Below the pieces are notes generated by a model. The model ran no database searches. It saw only the letters and a program-made list of their open reading frames with translations, and was not told the DNA's origin. The position numbers and the translations under genes were made by a program. A stretch of DNA of 43,013 nucleotides from Phyllobacteriaceae bacterium (lineage in GTDB: Bacteria > Pseudomonadota > Alphaproteobacteria > Rhizobiales > Rhizobiaceae): positions 1 through 43,013 of the forward strand of contig JAHEGF010000002.1 of assembly GCA_024645155.1 (NCBI GenBank), in the 5' to 3' direction. Position 1 is the first letter of the stretch. Every line of letters begins with the position of its first letter. Below are positions 17,694 through 26,220 of this stretch, one piece after another.

Positions 17694-19001
17694 ATGGCCC
17701 GCATTCTCGATATCGCCAAACGGGTCCATGACCATACCTGGAAGCTCGATCCGATCGTGCGCTCACTGCTCGACACGGATTTCTATAAGCTGCTGATGCT
17801 GCAGATGATCTGGAAAATGCATCGCGATGTACGTGTCACGTTTTCGCTGATCAACCGCAATCCGAAAGTGCGTTTGGCAGACGAGATCGATGTCGGCGAA
17901 TTGCGGGAACAGCTTGACAATGCGCGCACGGTAGGGCTGTCGAAGAAGGAACTCATCTGGCTGGCGGGTAACTCGTTTTACGGCAGCAAGCAGATATTCG
18001 AGCCGGAATTCCTCGCCTGGTTTACCGACTTCAGCCTGCCGGGCTACGATCTTTCCGTGCGTGACGGACAATTCGAGCTGGAGTTTGATGCGCCGTGGAC
18101 TGACGCCATGATGTGGGAGATTCCGGCGCTCGCCATCATCAACGAGTTGCGGTCACGTGCGGCTGTGCGTTCGCTCGGGCCATTTGCACTCGACGTGCTT
18201 TATGCTCGCGCCAAAGCCAAGATGTGGGGCAAGGTGGAGAGCCTCAAACAACTCGAGGGTTTGCGGCTGTCGGATTTCGGGACGCGCCGGCGCCATTCGT
18301 TTCTGTGGCAACGCTGGTGCGTGCAGGCGCTGGCGGAAGGAATTCCCGGTGCCTTTACAGGCACGTCAAATGTATTGCTCGCCATGGACAATGACCTGGA
18401 AGCTGTCGGCACCAATGCGCACGAATTGCCGATGGTGTACGCGGCGCTTGCCGATAGCGAGGACGCGATCCGGGCAGCGCCTTACAAGGTGCTCGAAGAC
18501 TGGAACAAGCTTTATGGCGGTAACCTGCTTATCGTGCTGCCAGACACTTTCGGAACGGCGGCGTTTTTGCGGGATGCACCGGACTGGGTCGCTGACTGGA
18601 CCGGCTTCCGGCCTGATTCCGCACCGCCGGTCGAGGGCGGCGAACGGATCATCGAGTGGTGGAAATCGCGTGGCAGAAACCCGAAAGAAAAGCTGCTGAT
18701 CTTTTCCGACGGGCTTGATACCGGCACCATCACCAAGACGTTCCACCATTTCAACGGCCGTGTGCGCATGGCCTTTGGCTGGGGCACGAACCTGACCAAT
18801 GATTTTCGTGATTGTGCTCCGCAGGCCAATGATCAGTTGCAGGCGATATCCCTGGTCTGCAAGGTGACTTCGGCCAATGGCCGACCGGCGGTCAAACTGT
18901 CGGATAATCCGCGCAAGGCTACCGGTGATGGCGATGTAGTCCGGCGCTATCTGGAAATCTTCGGCTCCGAGGAAAGGGTCGAACGCAAGGTCGTGGTCTG
19001 A
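17694..19001 (+). CDS. pncB: Nicotinate phosphoribosyltransferase
   Basis: ATP-coupled salvage enzyme that makes nicotinate mononucleotide from nicotinate and PRPP for NAD synthesis. Its 435 residues match the bacterial PncB length. The N-terminal substrate segment LLDTDFYKLLMLQMIW, FTGTSNVLLA, and the phosphorylated histidine H243 in GTNAHELPMVYA are present, as are the PRPP-site segments FSDGLDTGTI and AFGWGTNLTND. The 230-base spacer to the divergent methyltransferase holds no clear operator. The next gene starts 2 bases after the stop. Confidence 0.95.
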   Translation: MARILDIAKRVHDHTWKLDPIVRSLLDTDFYKLLMLQMIWKMHRDVRVTFSLINRNPKVRLADEIDVGELREQLDNARTVGLSKKELIWLAGNSFYGSKQIFEPEFLAWFTDFSLPGYDLSVRDGQFELEFDAPWTDAMMWEIPALAIINELRSRAAVRSLGPFALDVLYARAKAKMWGKVESLKQLEGLRLSDFGTRRRHSFLWQRWCVQALAEGIPGAFTGTSNVLLAMDNDLEAVGTNAHELPMVYAALADSEDAIRAAPYKVLEDWNKLYGGNLLIVLPDTFGTAAFLRDAPDWVADWTGFRPDSAPPVEGGERIIEWWKSRGRNPKEKLLIFSDGLDTGTITKTFHHFNGRVRMAFGWGTNLTNDFRDCAPQANDQLQAISLVCKVTSANGRPAVKLSDNPRKATGDGDVVRRYLEIFGSEERVERKVVV

Positions 19002-19003
19002 AG

Positions 19004-19738
19004 ATGGCATTAATTCCGGCTGCAGTACATCGCGGGTACCGTTTTCTCCGGCGCCTCAATAACCGCCTTTACCGGCAGGACGTCGAGACTTCAGAGGCCG
19101 AACACCGCGCCGAGTTCATGCGCCGCGCCTTTCACGCCCTGAGCTTCAACGGCATTTCCGGTGATTATGCTGAATTCGGATCGCATGGCGCCACCACCTT
19201 TGCGCTGGCCCATGGCGAAATCAGCCGCTGGAAGGCGAAACGCAAATTGTGGGCGTTTGATTCATTCAGCGGTTTGCCGGACCAGCAAAGCGAGGCCGAC
19301 TATCACCCTGGTTGGAAAATGGGAAAGATGGCGACGTCTCAGGCGGATTTCGCCGAGTTGTGCAGGAAGCGTGGAATTCCCGATGAGGCCTACCGCATGG
19401 TGGCGGGTTATTACGATGATACACTTGCCGGCAAGGCCGATAATGATCCGGACCTGCCATCCGATATCGCGCTTGCATATATCGATTGCGATTTGCATTC
19501 GTCGACCCGGACAGTGCTGGAATTCCTGGTGCCGCGCCTGAAGCACGGCATGATCATCGCCTTTGACGACTATTTCTGCTTTTCGGACAAAACGGTCTCA
19601 GGCGAGCGGCTTGCGTGTCTCGAGGTTTTTGAAGGACATGCCCGGTTCTCGCTATTGGATTACGTGCAATATGGCTGGCACGGCATGTCGTTTATAGTTG
19701 AAGACAGGACCTTACGGCCGGAACCGGCGCGCAGTTGA
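19004..19738 (+). CDS. TylF/MycF-like O-methyltransferase domain protein
   Basis: 244 residues. SAM-binding GDYAEFGSHGATTFALA, then AFDSFSGLP, and the metal-site segment ALAYIDCDLHSSTRTVLE with IIAFDDY match the TylF/MycF class of magnesium-dependent sugar O-methyltransferases and their many uncharacterised relatives. The start is 2 bases after pncB stops, so translation is probably coupled. No glycan or macrolide genes are nearby, so the substrate is unknown. The basic N-terminus (RGYRFLRRLNNRLYR) could bind the membrane surface, which is speculative. Confidence 0.78.
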   Translation: MALIPAAVHRGYRFLRRLNNRLYRQDVETSEAEHRAEFMRRAFHALSFNGISGDYAEFGSHGATTFALAHGEISRWKAKRKLWAFDSFSGLPDQQSEADYHPGWKMGKMATSQADFAELCRKRGIPDEAYRMVAGYYDDTLAGKADNDPDLPSDIALAYIDCDLHSSTRTVLEFLVPRLKHGMIIAFDDYFCFSDKTVSGERLACLEVFEGHARFSLLDYVQYGWHGMSFIVEDRTLRPEPARS

Positions 19739-19811
19739 CATCGAACGGTACTTGTCTCATGAATCGCTGATGGGGTTGGCGAATACCCCGTGAGGAGACA
19801 GCCCAAGTTTC

Positions 19812-19844
19812 GCATCCTGATTTGATCGTTTAACGATAGGATGC
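19812..19844 (+). promoter_or_regulatory. Hairpin/palindrome covering the chrB ribosome binding site
   Basis: GCATCCT (19812-19818) is the exact complement of AGGATGC (19838-19844). The second arm contains AGGA, the ribosome site 6 bases before the ATG at 19848. Between the arms lies a perfect 13-bp palindrome, ATCGTTTAACGAT (19825-19837). It could act as a repressor operator, or the RNA could hide the ribosome site. Both readings are inferences. Confidence 0.4.
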
Positions 19845-19847
19845 ATC

Positions 19848-20666
19848 ATGCCGTCACCGACACAGATTTCCGTATCCCAACTTTCCCGCCTGATCGGCAC
19901 GCCGGACGCACCGGCCATTATCGATATTTGCATCGATGATGATTTCGCGCTGGATCCGGCACTCATACCGGGCGCCTTCCGCCATCCTTTCACGGATATC
20001 GAGGCGCTCTTACCGCGCCTTGCGGGCCATAACGCGGTTATCGTCTGCCAGAAAGGCAGGAAAATAAGCGAGGGCGCCGCTGCGCTGCTGAGGACGTACG
20101 GGGTTGCAGCCGAAAGCCTGGAAGGCGGTATGGTTGCTTGGCGTGAAGCAGGAATGGCAGCGGTTCCCTGGTCGTCGTTGGCCCATGCCGGCGGTCAACT
20201 GCCGACGCTTTGGGTCACGCGGCAAAGGCCGAAAATCGATCGCATCGCCTGCCCGTGGCTGATCCGGCGCTTTGTCGATCCGCAGGCGCGGTTCCTGTTT
20301 GTCGCCCCATCGGAAGTTGAAGCTGTGGCGGAGAAATTTGCGGCCATTCCGTTCGATGTTGACGGAGTATTCTGGAGCCATCGCGGTGATTCGTGCACAT
20401 TCGATACCATGGTTGACGAATTCGGTCTTGGCGGCGAAGTGGCGCTGGCGCGCCTTGCAACCATCGTTCGAGGAGCCGACACAAACCGCCATGACCTTGC
20501 TCCACAATGTGCCGGCTTGCTGGCGATGTCGGTCGGTCTGTCGCGCATGTATCGTGACGACCTGGAACAGCTGAAGGCCGGAATTGCCATCTACGACGCC
20601 CTTTACCGATGGTGCCGCGACGGTGTTGACGAGGGGCATGACTGGCCGGCGGGGTCCGGGTCGTGA
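19848..20666 (+). CDS. Rhodanese-ChrB fusion, chromate resistance regulator/accessory protein
   Basis: 272 residues in two parts. Residues 1-110 form a rhodanese-like domain with an active-site cysteine, C67 in VIVCQKGRKISEG. Residues 125-265 match the ChrB C-terminal domain, with RPKIDRIACPWLIRRFVDP, GDSCTFDTMV and DLAPQCAGLLAMSVGLSRMYRDD. ChrB-family proteins accompany ChrA chromate exporters as regulators or accessory proteins; the rhodanese fusion is a known variant. The stop overlaps the chrA start (GTGA), so the pair is translationally coupled. The hairpin just upstream may control expression. Confidence 0.88.
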   Translation: MPSPTQISVSQLSRLIGTPDAPAIIDICIDDDFALDPALIPGAFRHPFTDIEALLPRLAGHNAVIVCQKGRKISEGAAALLRTYGVAAESLEGGMVAWREAGMAAVPWSSLAHAGGQLPTLWVTRQRPKIDRIACPWLIRRFVDPQARFLFVAPSEVEAVAEKFAAIPFDVDGVFWSHRGDSCTFDTMVDEFGLGGEVALARLATIVRGADTNRHDLAPQCAGLLAMSVGLSRMYRDDLEQLKAGIAIYDALYRWCRDGVDEGHDWPAGSGS

Positions 20667-21967
20667 CTGCAATGGCCGACGCTGGCAAGGGGGCAGACGA
20701 GTTGCCGTTTCCCGGCTTTGCAGAGGCATTGAAAGTGTGGGCGCGTATTGGCGTATTGTCGTTTGGCGGGCCGGCAGCGCAGATCGCATTGATGCATCGT
20801 GAGATTGTCGAAGAACGCAAGTGGCTGTCGGAGAAACAGTATCTCGATGCGCTGGGATTTTGCATGCTTCTGCCCGGACCCGAAGCAATGCAGCTTGCGA
20901 CCTTCGCGGGCTGGCGGCTGCATGGTGTCCGTGGTGGACTGGCCGCCGGATTGCTGTTCGTCCTGCCCGGCGCGGCAATGGTGCTGTTGCTGGCAGCGCT
21001 TTACTCCGCATTTGGCAATGTACCGGTTGTTGATGCGGTGTTTCTTGGCATCAAGGCAGCAGTTGTCGTTGTCGTGCTCGAAGCGCTGCTGCGGGTTTCA
21101 AAACGGGCACTTGGGACCCTTTCTCACCGGCTCATCGCATTTGCTGCCTTTGCCGCGATATTCTTTTTTTCCATACCGTTTCCGGTTGTCGTCGCGGTTG
21201 CAGCATTGTGGGGCTTTATCGCGGAGCCTTTGGGGGTACAGGAGTTGGCGCAACCGGCTGCCGTGCGCCATGACTGGCGAAAGACGGCAGTCACGGTTCT
21301 GAGCTGGCTGGTGATCTGGTGGGCACCGCTGCTGCTTCTTTTGTTGTCACCTGCAACCGGACTTCTGTGGGAACTCGGAATGTTTTTCTCCAAGCTTGCG
21401 GTCGTGACATTCGGCGGCGCCTACGCTGTACTCGCCTACATGGCGCAGGATGTCGTCAACGCGCATGGATGGCTTAGCGCCGGTGAGATGCTCGACGGGC
21501 TGGGGCTTGCGGAAACCACCATGGGGCCGCTCATTTTGGTGACCGAGTTTGTCGGATTTCTCGCCGCGCACAAACACGGTGGCTTTGCGCTCGGGCTGGC
21601 GGCGGCGGCGGTCACGTTGTGGGCAACATTTGCGCCGTGTTTTCTGTGGATTTTCGCGGGCGCGCCCTACATTGACTGGATCGGAACACAGCCGCGGCTG
21701 CGTGGTGCGCTATCGGCCATAACTGCAGCCGTAGTCGGCGTGATACTCAATCTGGCAATCTGGTTTGCGATTCACGTGTTCTTTGCGAGAATTGCCGATA
21801 TCGACAATAGTTTGCTCCACTTCCCGATGCCCGAACCGACCAGCCTCGATTGGCGGGTCGTGGCGATGTTTGCGGTTTCGGCATTGCTGCTGTTCCGCTT
21901 TCACTGGGGGATAGCTGGCGTGCTTTCAGTGGCAGGCATGCTTGGTGCCCTGACTGCGCTCTTGTGA
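20663..21967 (+). CDS. chrA: Chromate transporter ChrA (two-domain CHR family)
   Basis: 434-residue inner-membrane protein that exports chromate. The two homologous CHR halves each show their signature. In the first, SFGGPAAQIALMH and MLLPGPEAMQLATFAGW lie near residues 33-95. In the second, TFGGAYAVLAYM and LAETTMGPLILVTEFVGFL follow after residue 240. About ten hydrophobic segments are visible. The start is GTG at 20663, overlapping the chrB stop; an ATG 9 bases later (20672) is an alternative. It forms a two-gene operon with the rhodanese-ChrB gene. Confidence 0.94.
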   Translation: MTAMADAGKGADELPFPGFAEALKVWARIGVLSFGGPAAQIALMHREIVEERKWLSEKQYLDALGFCMLLPGPEAMQLATFAGWRLHGVRGGLAAGLLFVLPGAAMVLLLAALYSAFGNVPVVDAVFLGIKAAVVVVVLEALLRVSKRALGTLSHRLIAFAAFAAIFFFSIPFPVVVAVAALWGFIAEPLGVQELAQPAAVRHDWRKTAVTVLSWLVIWWAPLLLLLLSPATGLLWELGMFFSKLAVVTFGGAYAVLAYMAQDVVNAHGWLSAGEMLDGLGLAETTMGPLILVTEFVGFLAAHKHGGFALGLAAAAVTLWATFAPCFLWIFAGAPYIDWIGTQPRLRGALSAITAAVVGVILNLAIWFAIHVFFARIADIDNSLLHFPMPEPTSLDWRVVAMFAVSALLLFRFHWGIAGVLSVAGMLGALTALL

Positions 21968-21973
21968 TGGAGC

Positions 21974-22186
21974 TTACTGCCCGCGATTGTGTGTGCGCTG
22001 ATAAAGCGTGGCAATAATCCGGCTGGCGGTCTTTTCAAAAAGGAACGGCAGGATCGCATGAACAGTCGCGGCAAAGGCTGCGGCAAACAGCATCGCTGCA
22101 AAACGGCCGGCAAACGCCATATGCTCGAGATAGCTCTCATCGACCGAGGCGGGATGATCGGAAAACAGGCGGGTCAGTGATGGCAT
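21974..22186 (-). CDS. DUF6356 family small membrane-associated protein
   Basis: 70 residues: MPSLTRLFSDHPASVDESYLEHMAF at the N-terminus (positions 1-25), one hydrophobic helix (about 30-52, AAMLFAAAFAATVHAILPFLF), then ExTASRIIATLY. The SLxRLFxxHPASVxExYxEHM pattern matches the small alphaproteobacterial DUF6356 family by recall. Start at 22186 is chosen over 22225 because of the family pattern and the AGGGGA ribosome site. It is divergent from the Lrp-type regulator and convergent with chrA, 6 bases away. Function unknown. Confidence 0.75.
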   Translation of the reverse strand: MPSLTRLFSDHPASVDESYLEHMAFAGRFAAMLFAAAFAATVHAILPFLFEKTASRIIATLYQRTHNRGQ

Positions 22187-22208
22187 TGTGGGATCCCCTT
22201 TATGATTT

Positions 22209-22243
22209 TGTGTACACATTCGCATGTTTCAGCCGAAAACATG
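22209..22243. promoter_or_regulatory. Two dyads in the DUF6356/Lrp divergent promoter region
   Basis: TGTGTACACA (22209-22218) is a perfect 10-bp palindrome. Five bases further on, CATGTTT (22223-22229) and AAACATG (22237-22243) form a 7-bp inverted repeat around a 7-base spacer. Lrp/AsnC proteins usually repress their own divergent promoter at such dyads, so these are candidate autoregulatory sites. This is inference from position. Confidence 0.4.
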
Positions 22244-22291
22244 TCTCAAATATCTATTGATTTCCAGGAATTTTGGGATGATTATCCCGAT

Positions 22292-22759
22292 ATGTCACTG
22301 ATTGACGAGATAGACAGACGAATACTCGGGGAATTGCAACGTGATGCAACCCTTTCAGCGGACCAGTTGTCGGAACGGGTCAACCTGTCACGCAATGCCT
22401 GCTGGCGAAGAGTCCGGCGCCTGGAAGACGACGGTATTATCTCTGGCCGTGTTGCACTGGTCGATGCGGAAAAGCTTGGACTCGGGCTGTCGGTGATGAT
22501 CCTGATCCGAACCAAGAACCATGACCCGGAGTGGCTGGACGGATTTCGCAAGGCGGTAGCTGCAATGCCGGAAATCACCGGTGTCTACCGTATGACCGGT
22601 GACCTTGATTACGTGCTGCGCGCCCGCATCGCCGACGTGAAGGCCTATGACCGGCTTTACCAAAGGCTGATTGCCAAGGTGCCGCTGGCCGATGTATCTG
22701 CGTCTTTCGTCATGGAAGAAATCAAGGATACCACGGTCGTTCCACTGGAAATCCGCTGA
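22292..22759 (+). CDS. Lrp/AsnC family transcriptional regulator
   Basis: 155 residues if it starts at 22292. An N-terminal winged helix-turn-helix (LIDEIDRRILGELQRDATLSADQLSERVNLS, then CWRRVRRLEDDGII) is followed by an RAM/Lrp ligand-binding domain (about 65-150) with EITGVYRMTGDLDYVLRARI. This start matches the family N-terminus but has no good ribosome site. ATGs at 22241 and 22202 keep the frame open, and the 17 residues from 22241 look codon-plausible, so a longer product is possible. The effector, probably an amino acid, is unknown. Confidence 0.88.
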   Translation: MSLIDEIDRRILGELQRDATLSADQLSERVNLSRNACWRRVRRLEDDGIISGRVALVDAEKLGLGLSVMILIRTKNHDPEWLDGFRKAVAAMPEITGVYRMTGDLDYVLRARIADVKAYDRLYQRLIAKVPLADVSASFVMEEIKDTTVVPLEIR

Positions 22760-22810
22760 TCGATTTTCCTGAAACTGACGATTGCAAATCACGGGATGGA
22801 AGCAGCGGTA

Positions 22811-23281
22811 ATGGCGATGAAAAACAACAGCCCTGAAATCGGCATCATCCGCCTACCGCACGGTGCGGGGATCGATCTGCCCGCGTATGAGAGCGCGGGT
22901 GCGGCAGGGATGGATTTGCGTGCGGCGATACCGGATGGGGAGAGCCTTGCCATTGCACCTGGGGCACGCGCATTGATTCCGACGGGACTGGTGTTTGAAA
23001 TTCCGCAAGGCTTTGAAGGCCAGGTGCGCCCGCGTTCGGGGCTGGCGCTGAAACACGGAATAACCTGCCTCAACACGCCTGGCACGATCGACAGCGATTA
23101 CCGCGGCGAGGTCGGTGTGCTGCTGGTCAATCTAGGCTCAGCCGATTTCAACATAGTACGCGGGCTGCGCATCGCCCAGCTTGTGGTTGCACCGGTCACG
23201 CAGGCCACGATTTGCGAGCACAAGCTGGCGTCAGCCACCGAGCGCGGCGCTGGCGGATTTGGTTCAACGGGGACAAAATGA
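22811..23281 (+). CDS. dut: Deoxyuridine 5'-triphosphate nucleotidohydrolase (dUTPase)
   Basis: Hydrolyses dUTP to dUMP, keeping uracil out of DNA and feeding dTMP synthesis. All five trimeric dUTPase motifs are present: AGMDLRA, PRSGLALK, GTIDSDYRGEV (catalytic D94), RIAQLVV and RGAGGFGSTG at the C-terminus. Start at 22811 (156 residues) is preferred because GGAAG lies 8 bases upstream; ATGs at 22796 and 22817 are in frame. It is 51 bases after the Lrp gene on the same strand. Confidence 0.95.
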   Translation: MAMKNNSPEIGIIRLPHGAGIDLPAYESAGAAGMDLRAAIPDGESLAIAPGARALIPTGLVFEIPQGFEGQVRPRSGLALKHGITCLNTPGTIDSDYRGEVGVLLVNLGSADFNIVRGLRIAQLVVAPVTQATICEHKLASATERGAGGFGSTGTK

Positions 23282-23374
23282 ACTCCAGATCCGGTTTTGC
23301 AAGTACTACGCCAGCCACCTAGCGTCGGCTGTTAAAAGCAGTCCGGGATCGGGAACAGGCAAGGGAATAATGTC

Positions 23375-24499
23375 ATGGTCAGTTTCAAGGCGGCAGTACT
23401 CGAAAAATGCATGACGGATCGGCCGTTTTCAAAAAGCCAGCCATTGGCAATCGAGACCATCGAAGCGGAACGCCCCCATGACGGCGAAGTCCTCGTGCGG
23501 ATCAATGCGGCCAGTTTGTGCCGCTCCGACCTTTCGGTCATCACGGGTGTTCGCGCTTGGCCCATGCCGATTGTTCCGGGCCATGAGGCAAGCGGAACCG
23601 TCGAAGAGGTTGGCAACGGCGTCACCCAGCTCTCGCCCGGCGATCAGGTCGTGCTTGTCTACCAGGCGCAATGCGGCGCCTGTCCATGCTGCGTTGCGGG
23701 CGATGCCCACTTGTGCGAACCGGGTCTTGCGGCAAACCGCGCCGGTTCTTTGCTGACCGGCGGTCCAAGATTGTCATTCAAGGGGCAAAAGCTCCATCAC
23801 CACATGGGGCTTTCAGCATTTGCGGAAATGGCAATCGTCTCCGAGCATTCGCTTGTCAAGGTGGACACCGCCTTGCCGCCCGATATCGCGGCGCTATTTG
23901 GCTGTGCTGTGATGTGCGGGGCCGGAAGCGTCATCAACACGGGCAGGGTCCAGGCGGGAGAAACAGTCGTCATTGCAGGTATCGGGGGGGTAGGCGCCAG
24001 CGCCATACTCGGTGCCCGGCTTGCAGGCGCTGGCCGGATTATCGCGGTCGATCCAAGCCCGGAAAAAAGAACGGTGGCGGCCGATCTCGGTGCGACCGAT
24101 ACTGTTACTGCCGGACCTGGTGCCGCCGGCGAGATCCTGGAGATGACCGGCGGCGGGGCCGATTGCGCCCTTGAAACCGCCGGAACACTCGAGGCCTTTG
24201 AAACCGCCTATGCGTCAGCCAGGCGTGGCGGACGTGTCGTCAATGTCGGGCTGGTCAATCCGGCAACACCGTTTGCGCTGGATCTTGCCGCTCATGTCAC
24301 CAGTGCCAAGGCGGTGACCGGCAGCTACATGGGCAGTTGCAATCCGCAGGTGGATATCCCGAAATTTGTCGAGCTATACAAGGAAGGCCGGTTTCCTGTT
24401 GACCGGTTGATCACACACCGGATGCCGCTTGGAGATATCAATACGGCGCTGGAGAACATGGCAGCGAGCAAGGCGCTGCGCCAGATTATCATTCCGTGA
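23375..24499 (+). CDS. Zinc-dependent alcohol dehydrogenase (MDR family)
   Basis: 374 residues. Catalytic zinc ligands appear as the cysteine in SLCRSDL and the histidine-glutamate in PGHEASG. The structural zinc lobe is CGACPCCVAGDAHLC. The Rossmann motif GIGGVGASAI follows, with an acidic DPSPEK turn indicating NAD preference. The length and SYMGSCNPQVDIPKFVELYKEG-like C-terminal region place it near class III-type alcohol dehydrogenases, but the substrate is not determined. An AAGGGAA site precedes the ATG. Its last 11 bases overlap the convergent DoxX-like gene. Confidence 0.9.
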   Translation: MVSFKAAVLEKCMTDRPFSKSQPLAIETIEAERPHDGEVLVRINAASLCRSDLSVITGVRAWPMPIVPGHEASGTVEEVGNGVTQLSPGDQVVLVYQAQCGACPCCVAGDAHLCEPGLAANRAGSLLTGGPRLSFKGQKLHHHMGLSAFAEMAIVSEHSLVKVDTALPPDIAALFGCAVMCGAGSVINTGRVQAGETVVIAGIGGVGASAILGARLAGAGRIIAVDPSPEKRTVAADLGATDTVTAGPGAAGEILEMTGGGADCALETAGTLEAFETAYASARRGGRVVNVGLVNPATPFALDLAAHVTSAKAVTGSYMGSCNPQVDIPKFVELYKEGRFPVDRLITHRMPLGDINTALENMAASKALRQIIIP

Positions 24500-24986
24500 C
24501 AGCCGGCCTGTCTGAGGCTTGGGCATGTCGCGTATTCGGAATTGATCGCTTTTCCAGAATGGCATCCAGCGACCAATGATCCCGGTGGCGCAAAAGCCAA
24601 AGGGCAACCATGGCCAACAAGGCACACAGCGAAATCGTCATGTTGCGGTTCACCGGGAAACCGTTTTCGTCAATTCTGAAGGGATCGAAATAGCCGGGCA
24701 ACTGCCGGTAGACCGAATAGGCGTGCATCACGGCCAAAGCGCCATAACTGGCGATTCTTGCCCAACCGGCGAAAACCAGTATGCACAGGGCGATCTGCAC
24801 ACCGGCAATCATGTAGACCTGCCAGAGGCCGATATCGACGCCGTCAAAATATCTGGCGAGTTTGATGTATTGCTGCGGGGCGAAAAACTTGTTTGCCGCC
24901 CAAACAAATATGAACCATGCGCAGCCGAAGCGGAGCAACAACAATGCCAACGCCTCACGGCTGTGCGGTGTCCAAAAACGTGTCAT
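24489..24986 (-). CDS. DoxX-like integral membrane protein
   Basis: 165 residues with four hydrophobic segments (about 12-32, 55-75, 78-92 and 115-133). The opening LLLRFGCAWFIFVWAANKFFAPQQY resembles DoxX/DoxD-like proteins, whose functions are poorly known. A charged 30-residue tail follows the last helix. It overlaps the convergent alcohol dehydrogenase gene by 11 bases and is divergent from the hydroxyproline dehydratase gene across 99 bases. Confidence 0.68.
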   Translation of the reverse strand: MTRFWTPHSREALALLLLRFGCAWFIFVWAANKFFAPQQYIKLARYFDGVDIGLWQVYMIAGVQIALCILVFAGWARIASYGALAVMHAYSVYRQLPGYFDPFRIDENGFPVNRNMTISLCALLAMVALWLLRHRDHWSLDAILEKRSIPNTRHAQASDRPAVTE

Positions 24987-25085
24987 TCAATCCTGCCGAT
25001 TTCGGAAAACCATTGGCAGAACCGGTGGTAACGTACAATTAAATCAGGCTAACATTTGCGTGAGAAGAAAACCGGCCGAAGAACC

Positions 25086-26090
25086 ATGATACAGCCATTG
25101 ACTGTCATCGACATGCATACCGGCGGCGAGCCACTTAGGATCGTCACCGGCGGCTATCCGGACCTTCCCACGGGTACCATCCTTGAAAAGCGCGCCCATG
25201 TTCGTGACAATCTTGATCATTTGCGGAAAATCCTGATGTTTGAGCCGCGTGGTCATTTCGACATGTATGGCGCACTTCTGGTGGAGCCGGATTTGCCTGG
25301 CGCGGACATCGCGGTGCTTTTCATGCACAATGAAGGCTATTCGACGATGTGCGGCCATGCGATCATCGCACTGGGACGCTATGCAATTGATGAAGGCCTT
25401 GTCGAGGCGCGCGAACCGGTCACGACTGTCAACATCGAATGCCCGTGCGGACTGGTGGTGGCGAGTGTTGACGTAAAAGATGGCCGGACAGGATCGGTTT
25501 CCTTCGACAGCGTTCCGGCTTTCCTTTTTGCCCAAAACAGGCAAATAGCCGTTCCGGGGTTCGGTACTGTGGATGCCGATATCTCCTATGGCGGTGCCTA
25601 TTATACTTTGGCCGATGCAGGTCAGTTCGGGCTGGAATTCGGCCGCGATTCCGTGCGCGCATTTGCCGATGCAGCGAGCGCACTGACCAAGGAGGTCCGG
25701 CGCAGGGTTCCGCTTGCCCATCCCGACCATGATGATCTCGCGTTTTTGTATGGTTCGATCCTGACCGATGGCGGCAACGGCGCAGACGGGAAACCGTCAC
25801 GCAACATATGCGTATTTGCCGATGCCCAGGTCGATCGCTCACCGACAGGTTCGGGCGTTACCGCAAGGCTCGCAGCCATGCATGCCAAGGGAGAAGCCGA
25901 TACGGCAGATACGCGCCTGTTTGAGAGCATAATCGGTTCCCGGTTTACCGGCATGGTCGTGCGCAAAACCAAATGCGGTCCGCATGATGCGGTCATTGTC
26001 CGCGTTTCGGGACGCGCCCATTACAGCGGGCGTGCCGAATACATAGTCGAAGAAGACGATCAACTTGGTGGCGGGTTCCTGGTGCGGTGA
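25086..26090 (+). CDS. Trans-3-hydroxy-L-proline dehydratase (proline racemase superfamily)
   Basis: 334 residues of the proline racemase fold. The first catalytic position is C89 in TMCGHAIIALGRY. The second is T254 in DRSPTGSGVTAR, where true racemases and 4-hydroxyproline epimerases have Cys. A Cys/Thr pair is the mark of trans-3-hydroxy-L-proline dehydratase, which dehydrates its substrate to delta-1-pyrroline-2-carboxylate. The ATG at 25086 matches the family N-terminus (TVIDMHTGGEPLRIV); a TTG at 25056 is also in frame. The partner reductase is probably the gene at 36108-37049. Confidence 0.87.
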   Translation: MIQPLTVIDMHTGGEPLRIVTGGYPDLPTGTILEKRAHVRDNLDHLRKILMFEPRGHFDMYGALLVEPDLPGADIAVLFMHNEGYSTMCGHAIIALGRYAIDEGLVEAREPVTTVNIECPCGLVVASVDVKDGRTGSVSFDSVPAFLFAQNRQIAVPGFGTVDADISYGGAYYTLADAGQFGLEFGRDSVRAFADAASALTKEVRRRVPLAHPDHDDLAFLYGSILTDGGNGADGKPSRNICVFADAQVDRSPTGSGVTARLAAMHAKGEADTADTRLFESIIGSRFTGMVVRKTKCGPHDAVIVRVSGRAHYSGRAEYIVEEDDQLGGGFLVR

Positions 26091-26220
26091 AAATGGTATT
26101 CCATGCAATTTCGAGCTTTTCGAATACGTTTCCATACTGTGGCCGCTGCCGAGAACGAAGCTGACTCGAGATTTTCGTCCGGAATGATTAAAGTGCGGCC
26201 AAACAACAAGGAGAGGCATC

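Noticed and set aside
22275..22288. GGGAT-GATT-ATCCC hairpin just before the Lrp-type start
   Set aside because: A 5-bp stem only, and the sequence reads as plausible codons if the regulator starts at 22241, so it needs no regulatory explanation.
25086..26090. Proline racemase or 4-hydroxyproline epimerase
   Set aside because: The second catalytic cysteine is Thr254, which fits the dehydratase and not the two-base racemase mechanism.
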